This document shows, piece after piece, positions 14,042-22,056 of a stretch of DNA of 42,682 nt; position 1 is the first letter of the stretch, and every line of letters begins with the position of its first letter. The stretch comes from Clostridiales bacterium (GTDB taxonomy: Bacteria > Bacillota > Clostridia > Peptostreptococcales > Anaerovoracaceae), in the NCBI GenBank assembly GCA_009782285.1, contig WRJK01000014.1, forward strand, positions 1-42,682, given 5' to 3'. The notes beneath the pieces were generated by a model, which was not told the DNA's origin, searched no databases, and worked only from the letters and a program-made list of their open reading frames with translations. The translations under genes were made by a program, and so were the position numbers.

Positions 14042-16464
14042 CGTTTACATATCCCAAACGTGAAAGGCCCGCACTGGACGACATATCATTCGCTGTCCGG
14101 CGCGGTGAGTTCGTTACGCTATGCGGCCCATCCGGGTGCGGCAAGACGACGCTTCTTAGGCAGCTGAAGCCATCCATGGCGCCCCATGGCAAAAAAACCG
14201 GCGAAATCTTCTTCGAAGGAGAACCGCTTTCCGGTTTGTCGCTCAGCAGCCAGTCCGCGAAGATAGGCTTCGTGCAGCAGTCGCCGGAAAACCAGATTGT
14301 GACTGACAAAGTTTGGCACGAACTCGCTTTTGGGCTTGAAAGCCTTGGTTATAAGACGCCGGAGATTCGCATGAGAGTTGCTGAAATGGCAAGTTTTTTC
14401 GGTATTCAGGGATGGTTCCACAAGTCTGTGACAGAACTGTCAGGTGGACAGAAGCAGCTTCTTAACTTGGCGTCAGTAATGGCAATGCAGCCGAGCGTAC
14501 TGATGCTCGACGAACCTACAAGCCAGCTTGACCCAATTGCTGCCGGCGAGTTTTTGGCGGCGGTCAGCAAGCTGAACCGTGAACTCGGCGTAACGGTGAT
14601 ACTTACAGAGCACCGTCTGGAGGATGCGTTGCCACTGTCCGACCGGGCAATTGTCATGGACAGGGGGCGCATCATTGCCGACGGCTCGCCACGCGAGGCG
14701 GCCCGGCAGCTTTGTGAAAGCGGGCACGGCATGTTCCTTGCCATGCCCACAGCCATGCGTGTGTGGGCGGCAACATCGGAAGAGGCAGAAAATGCGAACC
14801 ACGTCCCGTTGACTGTCCGCGACGGGGCGCGTTGGCTTGAATCCATGAAAGAACGGATTAATCACAATCTGCCGGTACCTGAAAAAGAGCCGGAGGCTGC
14901 ACCTGCCGTCGAGTGGGACGATGTGTGGTTTAAATACGGAAAATGTGAACCTGACGTTGTTAAAGATTTGTCGTTTACGGTGTACTTTGGTGCTGTTACG
15001 GCTATACTGGGAGGCAACGGCACGGGCAAGACGACAGCGCTGTCATTGGTTTCCAAGCTGAATTCACCCTACCGGGGGAAAGTGCTGATAGGCGGCAGGG
15101 AAGTTTCCGGCGTTCCAAACCTGTATGATGGGCTGCTCGGTGTCCTCCCCCAGAACCCACAGGCTCTGTTCGTGAAAAAAACCGTGAGGGAGGACTTGCT
15201 CGAGATACTGGCTGAACGCAAACTGCCAAAGGATGAAAAACAGAAACGGCTTGCCGACATCGCTGCGCTTTGCCAGCTGGACGATCTTTTGGATTGCCAC
15301 CCTTACGATCTTTCAGGCGGCGAACAGCAACGAGCCGCACTCGCAAAAGTCTTGCTCCTGCGCCCGAAGATACTCCTGCTGGACGAGCCGACAAAAGGGC
15401 TTGACGCAGAGTTTAAGCTGGTGTTCGCCGGGGTTATAAAGAAGCTTGCCGCAGCGGGCGCGGCGGTCGTAATAGTTAGCCACGACGTTGAGTTCTGCGC
15501 CGAGCACGCAAGCAGGTGCGCACTGTTCTTCGACGGCAGTGTTGTATCCGAGGGTTCAACCCGGGAGTTTTTCGCCGGCAATTCGTTTTATACAACTGCT
15601 GCGAACCGCATGGCTCGCGATGTGATCCCCGAAGCAGTCACCGTGAGCGACATTGTCACCTGTCTCGGTGGGCATGTGCCGAAGATTGTTGAAAACGAAA
15701 TTGGCAAAAACACAAAATGCGCCATGAGCGATGCGTCCCCGGCTCTGCCGCCGAAAGCGGCGCCAAAACTGCCCAAGCGGACAACAGCAGCGGCGGCGAT
15801 GATCCTGCTTGCGATTCCGTTGACGATCTTCATTGGCATGTGCTTTTTTGACGACCGCAAGTATTTCTTCATATCGCTTCTGATACTGATCGAAACCATG
15901 CTGCCCTTTGCGTTTGTATTCGAGAGCAGGAAACCAAAGGCGCGTGAACTCGTCGTAATCGCCGTGCTTTGCGCCATCGCTGTGGCAGGGCGGGCGGCGT
16001 TCTTCATGCTGCCCCAGTTCAAGCCCGTGGTGGCGCTTGTCATCATAGCAGGAGTGGCTTTCGGCGGCGAGACGGGGTTCCTCGTAGGCGCGATGACAGG
16101 CTTTGTCAGCAACTTCTTCTTCGGGCAGGGGCCTTGGACACCGTGGCAGATGTTCGCCTTCGGCATAATAGGGTTCCTCGCGGGCGTCATGTTCCGTAAG
16201 GGCCTGCTTGGGCGAGGGCGCGCACCCCTTGCCGTATTTGGCGCTATAGCAGCGGTTGTCATCTATGGCGGCATCATGAACCCGGCGTCAGTACTGATGT
16301 TCCAGCCTGCCCCGACTCCGGAAATGTTTCTGCTCGCCTTCATTCAGGGGATGCCCTTCGATCTCGTGCATGCCGCCGCAACGGTGACGTTTATGCTGAT
16401 GATCTCCCAGCCTATGCTGGAAAAGCTCGACAGGATCAAGGTTAAGTACGGTTTGATTGAATGA
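14014..16464 (+). CDS. Fused ECF transporter: two ATPase domains plus S component
   Basis: An 816-aa fusion. ABC domain 1 (about 1-270) has Walker A GPSGCGKTT (38-46), signature LSGGQKQ and Walker B VLMLDEPTSQLD. ABC domain 2 (about 285-530) has Walker A GGNGTGKTT (333-341), signature LSGGEQQ and Walker B ILLLDEPTKGLD. Both look catalytically complete. The C-terminal part (about 590-816) has around seven hydrophobic segments; from about 640 it reads as an ECF S component (GRAAFF, then FVSNFFFGQGPWTPWQM), a type I associate with predicted cobalamin ECF systems. So EcfA, EcfA' and the vitamin-binding subunit are one chain, needing only EcfT from the preceding gene. The start is TTG with GGGAGG 7 nt upstream. 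It is the last gene of the riboswitch operon; I see no clear terminator after it. Confidence 0.85.
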   Translation: MEIYRIEGLTFTYPKRERPALDDISFAVRRGEFVTLCGPSGCGKTTLLRQLKPSMAPHGKKTGEIFFEGEPLSGLSLSSQSAKIGFVQQSPENQIVTDKVWHELAFGLESLGYKTPEIRMRVAEMASFFGIQGWFHKSVTELSGGQKQLLNLASVMAMQPSVLMLDEPTSQLDPIAAGEFLAAVSKLNRELGVTVILTEHRLEDALPLSDRAIVMDRGRIIADGSPREAARQLCESGHGMFLAMPTAMRVWAATSEEAENANHVPLTVRDGARWLESMKERINHNLPVPEKEPEAAPAVEWDDVWFKYGKCEPDVVKDLSFTVYFGAVTAILGGNGTGKTTALSLVSKLNSPYRGKVLIGGREVSGVPNLYDGLLGVLPQNPQALFVKKTVREDLLEILAERKLPKDEKQKRLADIAALCQLDDLLDCHPYDLSGGEQQRAALAKVLLLRPKILLLDEPTKGLDAEFKLVFAGVIKKLAAAGAAVVIVSHDVEFCAEHASRCALFFDGSVVSEGSTREFFAGNSFYTTAANRMARDVIPEAVTVSDIVTCLGGHVPKIVENEIGKNTKCAMSDASPALPPKAAPKLPKRTTAAAAMILLAIPLTIFIGMCFFDDRKYFFISLLILIETMLPFAFVFESRKPKARELVVIAVLCAIAVAGRAAFFMLPQFKPVVALVIIAGVAFGGETGFLVGAMTGFVSNFFFGQGPWTPWQMFAFGIIGFLAGVMFRKGLLGRGRAPLAVFGAIAAVVIYGGIMNPASVLMFQPAPTPEMFLLAFIQGMPFDLVHAAATVTFMLMISQPMLEKLDRIKVKYGLIE

Positions 16465-16475
16465 GCAGGAAAGAG

Positions 16476-16504
16476 TTGAATCATTGCAACTTTCGTGTTA
16501 AAAT
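16476..16504 (+). promoter_or_regulatory. Promoter of the small gene at 16546
   Basis: TTGAAT (16476-16481), 17-nt spacer, TAAAAT (16499-16504). It starts a few bases after the end of the ECF fusion gene, suggesting the next gene is transcribed separately from the riboswitch operon. Confidence 0.55.
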
Positions 16505-16545
16505 GATTGTATAACAATGTAGACATCTTAAAAAATTTGGGGGTG

Positions 16546-16929
16546 ATGAAACTGAACTCGAACGAACTGCTTCTTAGCTTCATGTCGGCTATATCGGTTA
16601 TTTTCAAAATTGGCTTCATCCCGTCTGCGGACACGATTTCCAAGCTGGCAAAAGCGGCAGAGTTTCTGTGCTTGTATGCAGAAAAAGAAGGCTGTGGCTC
16701 TTATGACAGTGACGACATCCTTGCATTTGCGGCAGAGAGGTTCCCGGCGTTTTTTTCGGTCGGCACACAATTCGAAGGCTCGCATGTGAAAACCCTATTG
16801 CCCGGCGAAAAGCCGGCAACGCCGCAAACGGAGTGGCTATCGCTGATATCCAGCATTTTGCGGGCTGACGAATCGTTGAGCATAAAGATGACGGTCAGGG
16901 AAGAAGCGGCGGCAGCTGCCGCATATTGA
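16546..16929 (+). CDS. Small protein of unknown function
   Basis: A 127-aa predicted cytoplasmic protein that I do not recognise. It is mostly helical in character, with a Cys-containing segment around residues 45-55 and an alanine-rich C-terminus (EEAAAAAAY). There is no signal peptide; a mildly hydrophobic stretch at about residues 6-25 could be amphipathic. The start is uncertain. ATG 16546 lies directly behind GGGGGTG, close for a Shine-Dalgarno pairing; since GGGGGTGAT resembles the extended AGGAGGTGAT, initiation at CTG 16552 is also possible, and TTG 16507 would lie too close to the predicted transcription start. It has its own promoter. The stop codon lies only 1 nt before the -35 box of the next gene, so the two genes are packed but separately promoted. 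Confidence 0.55.
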   Translation: MKLNSNELLLSFMSAISVIFKIGFIPSADTISKLAKAAEFLCLYAEKEGCGSYDSDDILAFAAERFPAFFSVGTQFEGSHVKTLLPGEKPATPQTEWLSLISSILRADESLSIKMTVREEAAAAAAY

Positions 16930-16930
16930 C

Positions 16931-16959
16931 TTGACGGCTCAAAGATAGCATGATATAAT
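16931..16959 (+). promoter_or_regulatory. Promoter of the DUF234 ATPase gene
   Basis: TTGACG (16931-16936), 17-nt spacer, TATAAT (16954-16959). A strong sigma-A-like promoter; the predicted start of transcription is near 16966, inside a short palindrome. Confidence 0.75.
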
Positions 16960-16961
16960 CA

Positions 16962-16991
16962 AACTCACGAGTTGCAAACTTTAGAGTTGCA
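16962..16991. repeat. Palindrome and direct repeat at the ATPase transcription start
   Basis: AACTC-AC-GAGTT is an inverted repeat at 16962-16973, and GAGTTGCA occurs twice (16969-16976 and 16984-16991), 15 bp apart. The position just after the -10 box suits a repressor site, but no regulator is identified. Confidence 0.4.
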
Positions 16992-17008
16992 TTAATGGGG
17001 TGGGTGCG

Positions 17009-18397
17009 TTGTTTGTCGGCAGAAACGAAGAACTCAAAAAACTGAATGAAATGCATGCCAGCGGCAAATTCGAGTGCGCAATCGTGTACGGGCGCCGGAG
17101 AGTTGGAAAGACCACGCTTATCAGAGAATTTATCAAGGACAAAAGTGCGATTTATTTTACCGCTCGAGAAGCGGATGGCACAGTAAACCTTGTCGCATTT
17201 TCCAACGACGTTTATTCCGTGACTGCAAAAGAGCTTGCTGGGAATTCTTTCTTTCCCGATTGGGAAAAAGCGTTTGACCATATCTACCAAGTTTCGAAGA
17301 ACAGCAGGATTGTTTTGGCGATAGACGAATACCCTTTTCTTGCGGAAGGCTTCCGCCCTATTTCATCGATCATGCAGGCGCATATTGATTCTCGGCTGAA
17401 AGACAGCAAGCTGTTTCTGATACTCTGTGGTTCAAGCATGAGCTTTATGGAAGAACAGGTCTTGGCTTACCAAAGCCCGCTGTATGGCAGGCGAACGGCT
17501 CAGTTCAAAATCATGCCGTTTAGTTTCTTTGAGTCATTGCCGTTCTTCGATGCATTTTGCAAAATCGACAAGGCTGTCCTTTACGGGATTACCGGCGGCA
17601 TACCTGATTACCTGAATAAAATCAACCCGGAAAAATCAGTGGACGACAATATCATTGACTTGTTCCTGACGGCTTCTGGGCATTTTTATGAAGAACCGTC
17701 AAATCTGCTGAAACAGGAATTGCGGGAGCCTGCCACGTACAACGGAATAATAGAAGCGGTTGCAGGCGGTGCGTCGCGTTTGAATGAAATCGCTACGAAA
17801 TGTGGAATGGAAAGCAATAAATGCGCAAAATACCTTAAATCTCTGATGTCGCTTGGCATTGTCAAGAAAGAGCTGCCAATAACCGAAACTGTTTCGAAAA
17901 AGAGCATATACCTTTTGGGCGACATGATGTTCCGGTTTTGGTACCGCTTTGTGTTCCCGAATATGAGCGGCATTGTATCAGGGCTCGGCCGTTCGATCTA
18001 CGAGCATGATTTGGCAGAGAAGCTCCCCACATACATGGGATTGGTTTTTGAAGAAATCTGCAAACAGTATTTGATTGAGGAAGCCAAAAAAAACGCACTT
18101 CCTTTTTTTACTGCGCAGATAGGCAAATGGTGGGGCAACAACCCAAAAGAAAAGAGGCAGGAAGAAATCGACATTTTAGCCTGCCGCGAGGATTCTGCGC
18201 TGTTCTGTGAATGCAAATGGACAAACGCCCCGGTTGACATTGATGTACTAAACGATTTGGAAGCGCAAAGCGGATTGTTCCACTATTCGAACAACTGGTT
18301 CTGGCTGTTTTCTAAAACCAGCTTTACAGGCAGGCTGGCCGATGAAGCCCAAAAGCGCGACAATGTTCGCCTCGTCCGGCTGGAGGACATGGTTTAG
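17009..18397 (+). CDS. P-loop ATPase with DUF234 C-terminal domain
   Basis: A 462-aa AAA-like ATPase of the family often annotated as archaeal-type ATPase plus DUF234. Walker A is GRRRVGKTT (about residues 28-36), and the likely Walker B is IVLAIDEYPFL (about 100). A winged-helix-like segment (GGASRLNEIATKCG) follows, then a DUF234 region resembling a PD-(D/E)XK nuclease: EEIDILAC with a downstream CECKW gives the D-X(n)-E-X-K pattern. The cellular role of this family is not established. TTG 17009 is chosen because GGTGGG lies 4 nt upstream and the product then begins M-F-V-G-R, the usual N-terminus; GTG 17000 is an alternative. It converges on the lipoprotein gene with 15 nt between. A second family member is truncated at the right edge of the window. 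Confidence 0.7.
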   Translation: MFVGRNEELKKLNEMHASGKFECAIVYGRRRVGKTTLIREFIKDKSAIYFTAREADGTVNLVAFSNDVYSVTAKELAGNSFFPDWEKAFDHIYQVSKNSRIVLAIDEYPFLAEGFRPISSIMQAHIDSRLKDSKLFLILCGSSMSFMEEQVLAYQSPLYGRRTAQFKIMPFSFFESLPFFDAFCKIDKAVLYGITGGIPDYLNKINPEKSVDDNIIDLFLTASGHFYEEPSNLLKQELREPATYNGIIEAVAGGASRLNEIATKCGMESNKCAKYLKSLMSLGIVKKELPITETVSKKSIYLLGDMMFRFWYRFVFPNMSGIVSGLGRSIYEHDLAEKLPTYMGLVFEEICKQYLIEEAKKNALPFFTAQIGKWWGNNPKEKRQEEIDILACREDSALFCECKWTNAPVDIDVLNDLEAQSGLFHYSNNWFWLFSKTSFTGRLADEAQKRDNVRLVRLEDMV

Positions 18398-18412
18398 CAA
18401 GCCGCCAGGCAG

Positions 18413-19921
18413 CTAGCGCTCGCGGGCCCCGTATGCAGCAAACGCCCTTTCCCAGCTGTCGACGTATACAGCGGTAGCCCATTCCGCCATCACGATGGTT
18501 TCATCTTCAGCAAGCTCAATTTCACCAAGGGAATCCACAGAAAGCTGTTCGTTGCCTATTGCATATACGACTATTTTGTTCTTTGTCTTCACCAAAGCGA
18601 TGCTCTGGTTTGGCGACGTAAAGGCGTCAAGTGCGTCGGGGACACGGTCTTTTATCCGGTTCCAGTTCAAGGCCAAGTTGTCAAAGAAGATTAGCTTGCC
18701 CGGCGGGATTGTTTTCAGGTCGAAATCAAAATGGCCGGAAACCTCTTCGCTTTGATAGTTGACCCTCCCGATCAGCTTCCAATGCCCTTTCTCCCTCATT
18801 AACCCGAAATTCTCACCCAGCTCATCTGGAACAAAAACGTTGACGCCCTCGTTTTTCAGCGCCAGAATTGCTTCTGCCCTGGCATTTTCATAAGCTGAGC
18901 CGCCGTTTCCCCCGAGGAGGTCGGCAACCCTTATTCTCACTGGTGACGGTAGGGAATCGACGGGGAGTACATGCAGTTTCCCGATGCCGTCCGAAACTGA
19001 TTCGACGGCTACATAGTCGTTTCCAATGTATTCTATCGCGTTGAAAGCCTGGCTGGGCTGGACAACGTCCGGTTGCTCGTCTTCGTCTGCCTGTGTGCCT
19101 TCACTTGTCGGCTCGCTTTCTGTGTCTGTTTCCTGAACAGCCATGCCTTTCGTGAACGCACCATGTGCGTTGAGCATGTTTATCCAGTTTCCACTGTCAA
19201 GTACGTCTTCTGTGACGCATTCCCAAAATCCGCTCATGCGAGGGAAAAAAATATGGTCTGATTTGAGGACTGAACGGACGCCTTCCGAACTGGCAGCTAT
19301 CCAAAGGGTACGGTAGGTGTAATACCCCTGCGGTGCTTTTGCTCTGAGCCCGATCAATACCCCTGAGACGGTTTTGCCGCCATTGCTGTCGGTCCCCTGC
19401 GCTTCTGAGTATACGTCGCGCAGTTGGGCGTCGGCTTCGTCCGCGATTTTTTTTAGCAGAAGCTCATTGTTCTGGACAAAAAAGATCATGTTCAATTCGT
19501 CCAGTATCATGAACTCGCCCAAATAGCTGCCAGAGGCAAAAATGGTTATGACATCGGCGGTATCTGCGTTCCCCGCCTTGACGCCCTCTGCCTGAACACC
19601 CTGAGCAGCAATGTTTTTGGTTGATATGTAGGCCTCGGCGTCGACCCGTTTGATGCGGTAAGAGGGGCTTTCCCAGAACTGGCCCCCGAAGACAATTGCA
19701 TCTTCAGAGAACTGGACGCTGCCTCCTGTCCACTGGGCAGCCTCGTCCCCTTCGGGTTTTTCCTGCCCGAAAACTTCAACCACCTCCCATTTGCCCGCAT
19801 ACGGGCTTGCTTTTCCCGGAGGCGGAATAATCTTCCCGGCAGAAACCCCTGCGAAGTATTCACAGCCGCAGAGCATCAGGGAGAAAACAAGAAGCGACAG
19901 CAGAAAGCATCTATTGGTCAT
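18413..19921 (-). CDS. Lipoprotein linked to two-component system, function unknown
   Basis: A 502-aa lipoprotein: signal peptide with lipobox L-C-G-C, cleavage before Cys20, so it should be anchored on the outer face of the membrane. No known catalytic motif is seen. The mature part has beta-rich stretches, an acidic linker around residues 260-280 (TDTESEPTSEGTQADEDEQ) and a C-terminal half with repeated short beta units. The start is ATG 19921, preceded by AAAGGAGG at 9-nt spacing, and the gene overlaps the end of the histidine kinase gene by 11 nt. This tight linkage suggests it either modulates the kinase's extracellular sensing or is a main output of the system. I cannot tell which from sequence. 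Confidence 0.65.
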   Translation of the reverse strand: MTNRCFLLSLLVFSLMLCGCEYFAGVSAGKIIPPPGKASPYAGKWEVVEVFGQEKPEGDEAAQWTGGSVQFSEDAIVFGGQFWESPSYRIKRVDAEAYISTKNIAAQGVQAEGVKAGNADTADVITIFASGSYLGEFMILDELNMIFFVQNNELLLKKIADEADAQLRDVYSEAQGTDSNGGKTVSGVLIGLRAKAPQGYYTYRTLWIAASSEGVRSVLKSDHIFFPRMSGFWECVTEDVLDSGNWINMLNAHGAFTKGMAVQETDTESEPTSEGTQADEDEQPDVVQPSQAFNAIEYIGNDYVAVESVSDGIGKLHVLPVDSLPSPVRIRVADLLGGNGGSAYENARAEAILALKNEGVNVFVPDELGENFGLMREKGHWKLIGRVNYQSEEVSGHFDFDLKTIPPGKLIFFDNLALNWNRIKDRVPDALDAFTSPNQSIALVKTKNKIVVYAIGNEQLSVDSLGEIELAEDETIVMAEWATAVYVDSWERAFAAYGARER

Positions 19922-21308
19922 TGGGGAAAACCTCCTTTGGCAGCTTGACGGTTACCGCAGTCCCTTTACCGACTTCGCTTTTAATTAAAAGGCAGCCGCC
20001 CATGAGGGAAACTATCTCGTCGCAGATGGAAAGCCCTATCCCATTTTTTGAACCGGCACCGCCGCCCTTGTAAAACTTCTCCTTCACGAGAGGCAGTTCG
20101 TCTGCCGGGATGCCGCAACCGTTGTCAGTAATGGTAAAGGTAAAGATGTTGCCGGAATACTTGGCTTGAAAGCTGACGTTGCCCCCTGCCTCAGTGAAGT
20201 TCAAAGCGTTGTCCAAGATATTGATGAAAAGCTGCTTCAATCGGTTCGCGTCAGAAAGGATGTCGGGCAAATCCTCTGGATATGCCACCGAAAACTCTAT
20301 GTTTTCGCGTTCTGCCCTAGGCGAGAGCTGTTTGCTGATGTAAAACAGAAGCCTCGACAGGTTGACATTCTTGCATTTAAGCTTAATGCCGCCTGTTGTG
20401 AATTTGGAAAAATCAAGAAGTTCTTCGACCATCTGGGTGAGCCGTTCGCTTTCGCCGGCTATGATAGAAAGGCCGTCGTTCAAGGTCTCCTTGTTTTGAA
20501 GCTCTTTGCTCTGCAGTGTAACAGCCCAGCCGAAAATAGACGTAAGCGGGGTGCGCAGCTCGTGTGAAACCGAGGAGATGAAATCATTTTTCAGCGCTTC
20601 TTTTTTAATTATTTCGTCAGCCATGTAGTTCAGGGTGTCGGAAAGCTTGCCAATCTCGTCGTTGCGCTTTTTCCTGCTCCTGATTTGAAAATTCCCCGCC
20701 GCCATCCCTTCTGCAGCAGTGGTGACTTCCTTGAGCGGAACGAGGATAGTGTTTGCCAAAAAAATACCAAGCAGCCCTACTGCCAGAACCACAAAAAAGC
20801 CTATGGCTATGAAAATCCGCATTGTTGCGAAGATTTCCTTGTCAATAGCGTCCGCAGAAGCGATGAGGCGCAGGGCGCCGACAATTTCCCCGCCTGACTT
20901 CAGTGGGTAGGCCACTGCCATGACCTTGCTTCCGCTCATCGTACCCACCCATTCGCCCTGCCTGTCTTCAAGGGCTGCGAGCACGTCGTACTTAGGTTCT
21001 GAGCTGCTCGGGATGACGCCTAGGGAATCCATGATAATATTGCCTCTTGCGTCTGTGATTTCAACACGGGCGTCGCTCTGGTTCCAAAAGGCGTCCACGT
21101 TGTAGAGGATGTTTTCCTCAAGGGAAGCGTCCGAATAGTACTTCGAATACATGTCGGCGCTGATTCTGACTTGGTTTGTCAGGTTGCCGCTCAAGCTGCC
21201 GTAATAGTTCTGCCTGACGGTGTAGATAAGCAGCACCTCGAGGATTATTACCGATATCAGAATCACAGCGATGAAATTTGCTGTCAGCCGTCCTTTGATC
21301 CCTTTCAT
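19911..21308 (-). CDS. Membrane sensor histidine kinase
   Basis: A 465-aa HisKA-type sensor kinase. TM1 is at about 8-30, followed by an extracellular sensor domain of about 130 residues, TM2 at about 165-190, HAMP at about 190-240, the dimerisation/phosphoacceptor domain with SVSHELRTPL (His249) and an ATPase domain to the end with N box (NILDNALNF), G1 (DNGCGIP) and G2 (KNGIGLSIC) motifs. All catalytic motifs look intact. The start is set at ATG 21308, which overlaps the stop of the response regulator gene (ATGA) and has GGAGG upstream; a longer version lacks such support. The kinase should phosphorylate the regulator encoded directly upstream. The signal is unknown; the linked lipoprotein and cell-wall acyltransferase suggest an envelope cue. 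Confidence 0.9.
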   Translation of the reverse strand: MKGIKGRLTANFIAVILISVIILEVLLIYTVRQNYYGSLSGNLTNQVRISADMYSKYYSDASLEENILYNVDAFWNQSDARVEITDARGNIIMDSLGVIPSSSEPKYDVLAALEDRQGEWVGTMSGSKVMAVAYPLKSGGEIVGALRLIASADAIDKEIFATMRIFIAIGFFVVLAVGLLGIFLANTILVPLKEVTTAAEGMAAGNFQIRSRKKRNDEIGKLSDTLNYMADEIIKKEALKNDFISSVSHELRTPLTSIFGWAVTLQSKELQNKETLNDGLSIIAGESERLTQMVEELLDFSKFTTGGIKLKCKNVNLSRLLFYISKQLSPRAERENIEFSVAYPEDLPDILSDANRLKQLFINILDNALNFTEAGGNVSFQAKYSGNIFTFTITDNGCGIPADELPLVKEKFYKGGGAGSKNGIGLSICDEIVSLMGGCLLIKSEVGKGTAVTVKLPKEVFPNDQ

Positions 21309-22018
21309 GGCGCCCTCCTGCCAGGTTCTGACTGCCACCTGTAGCCGGAACCCCAGACGGTCACGATATGCTCGGGCCGCGAAGGGTTGTCCTCGATTTT
21401 TTCCCTCAGCCTTCTGATGTGCACGTCAAGGGTCTTAGTGTAGCCGAAGTAATCGCTGCCCCACACGGCGTTTAGCAGCTCGTCTCGCTTGAGTGCTTTT
21501 TCCGGGTTTTCCATGAACATTTTGAGGAGGGAGTACTCGATGGGCGTCAATTCGACAGGTATACCGCCCTTTGACAGCTTGTTGGCGGCGGTGTCAAGCG
21601 AAAGATCCCCAAAAGCCAAAACCGTGCTGACATCGCTGAAGTGGTTCCTGCGGCGCAGCATCGCCTTAATCCGGGCGATCAGTTCATAGGGGTTGAAGGG
21701 CTTCACCATGTAGTCGTCTGCCCCAAGCTCAAGGCCGAGTATCTTGTCGGTATCCTGCCCTTTGGCGGTGAGCATGATGACAAGGGGCTGCTTCGTGTTT
21801 TCACGGATGCTTCGGCAGACCGAAAGCCCGTCGATGCCGGGCAGCATAAGATCCAGCACGACCACGTCGGGAAGGGATTCTGCGATTTTGGACAGGGCTT
21901 CTTCACCGCTTGCAGCTTCCTTGACGTCATAGCCGGCAACTTCAAGGTTTAGCGTGATGAATCGGCGGATTGAGGCTTCATCTTCAACTACAAGTATTTT
22001 TGTTTTTCGGTCGTCCAT
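21305..22018 (-). CDS. OmpR/PhoB-family response regulator
   Basis: A 237-aa response regulator. The receiver domain (about 1-120) has the acidic pair VVEDE, phosphoacceptor Asp56 in VVVLDLMLPGIDG, the conserved Thr in MLTAKG and Lys in MVKPFNPYEL. The C-terminal winged helix (about 135-235) has the ELTPIEYSLLKMF and TLDVHIRRLREKI segments of OmpR/PhoB DNA-binding domains. Start ATG 22018 has AGAGGGA at suitable spacing; a TTG at 22039 is in frame but poorly placed. It overlaps the kinase gene by 4 nt. The acyltransferase gene lies 38 nt upstream on the same strand, so cotranscription is plausible. Phased direct half-sites at 23981-24020 are a candidate target. Confidence 0.92.
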   Translation of the reverse strand: MDDRKTKILVVEDEASIRRFITLNLEVAGYDVKEAASGEEALSKIAESLPDVVVLDLMLPGIDGLSVCRSIRENTKQPLVIMLTAKGQDTDKILGLELGADDYMVKPFNPYELIARIKAMLRRRNHFSDVSTVLAFGDLSLDTAANKLSKGGIPVELTPIEYSLLKMFMENPEKALKRDELLNAVWGSDYFGYTKTLDVHIRRLREKIEDNPSRPEHIVTVWGSGYRWQSEPGRRAP

Positions 22019-22056
22019 CTGGGTTCCCTCTGCAATCAATAGCCAAGTAGATTATA

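Noticed and set aside
16484..16515. Alternative promoter TTGCAA with TATAAC
   Set aside because: The spacer is 20 nt; TTGAAT-17-TAAAAT nearby fits better.
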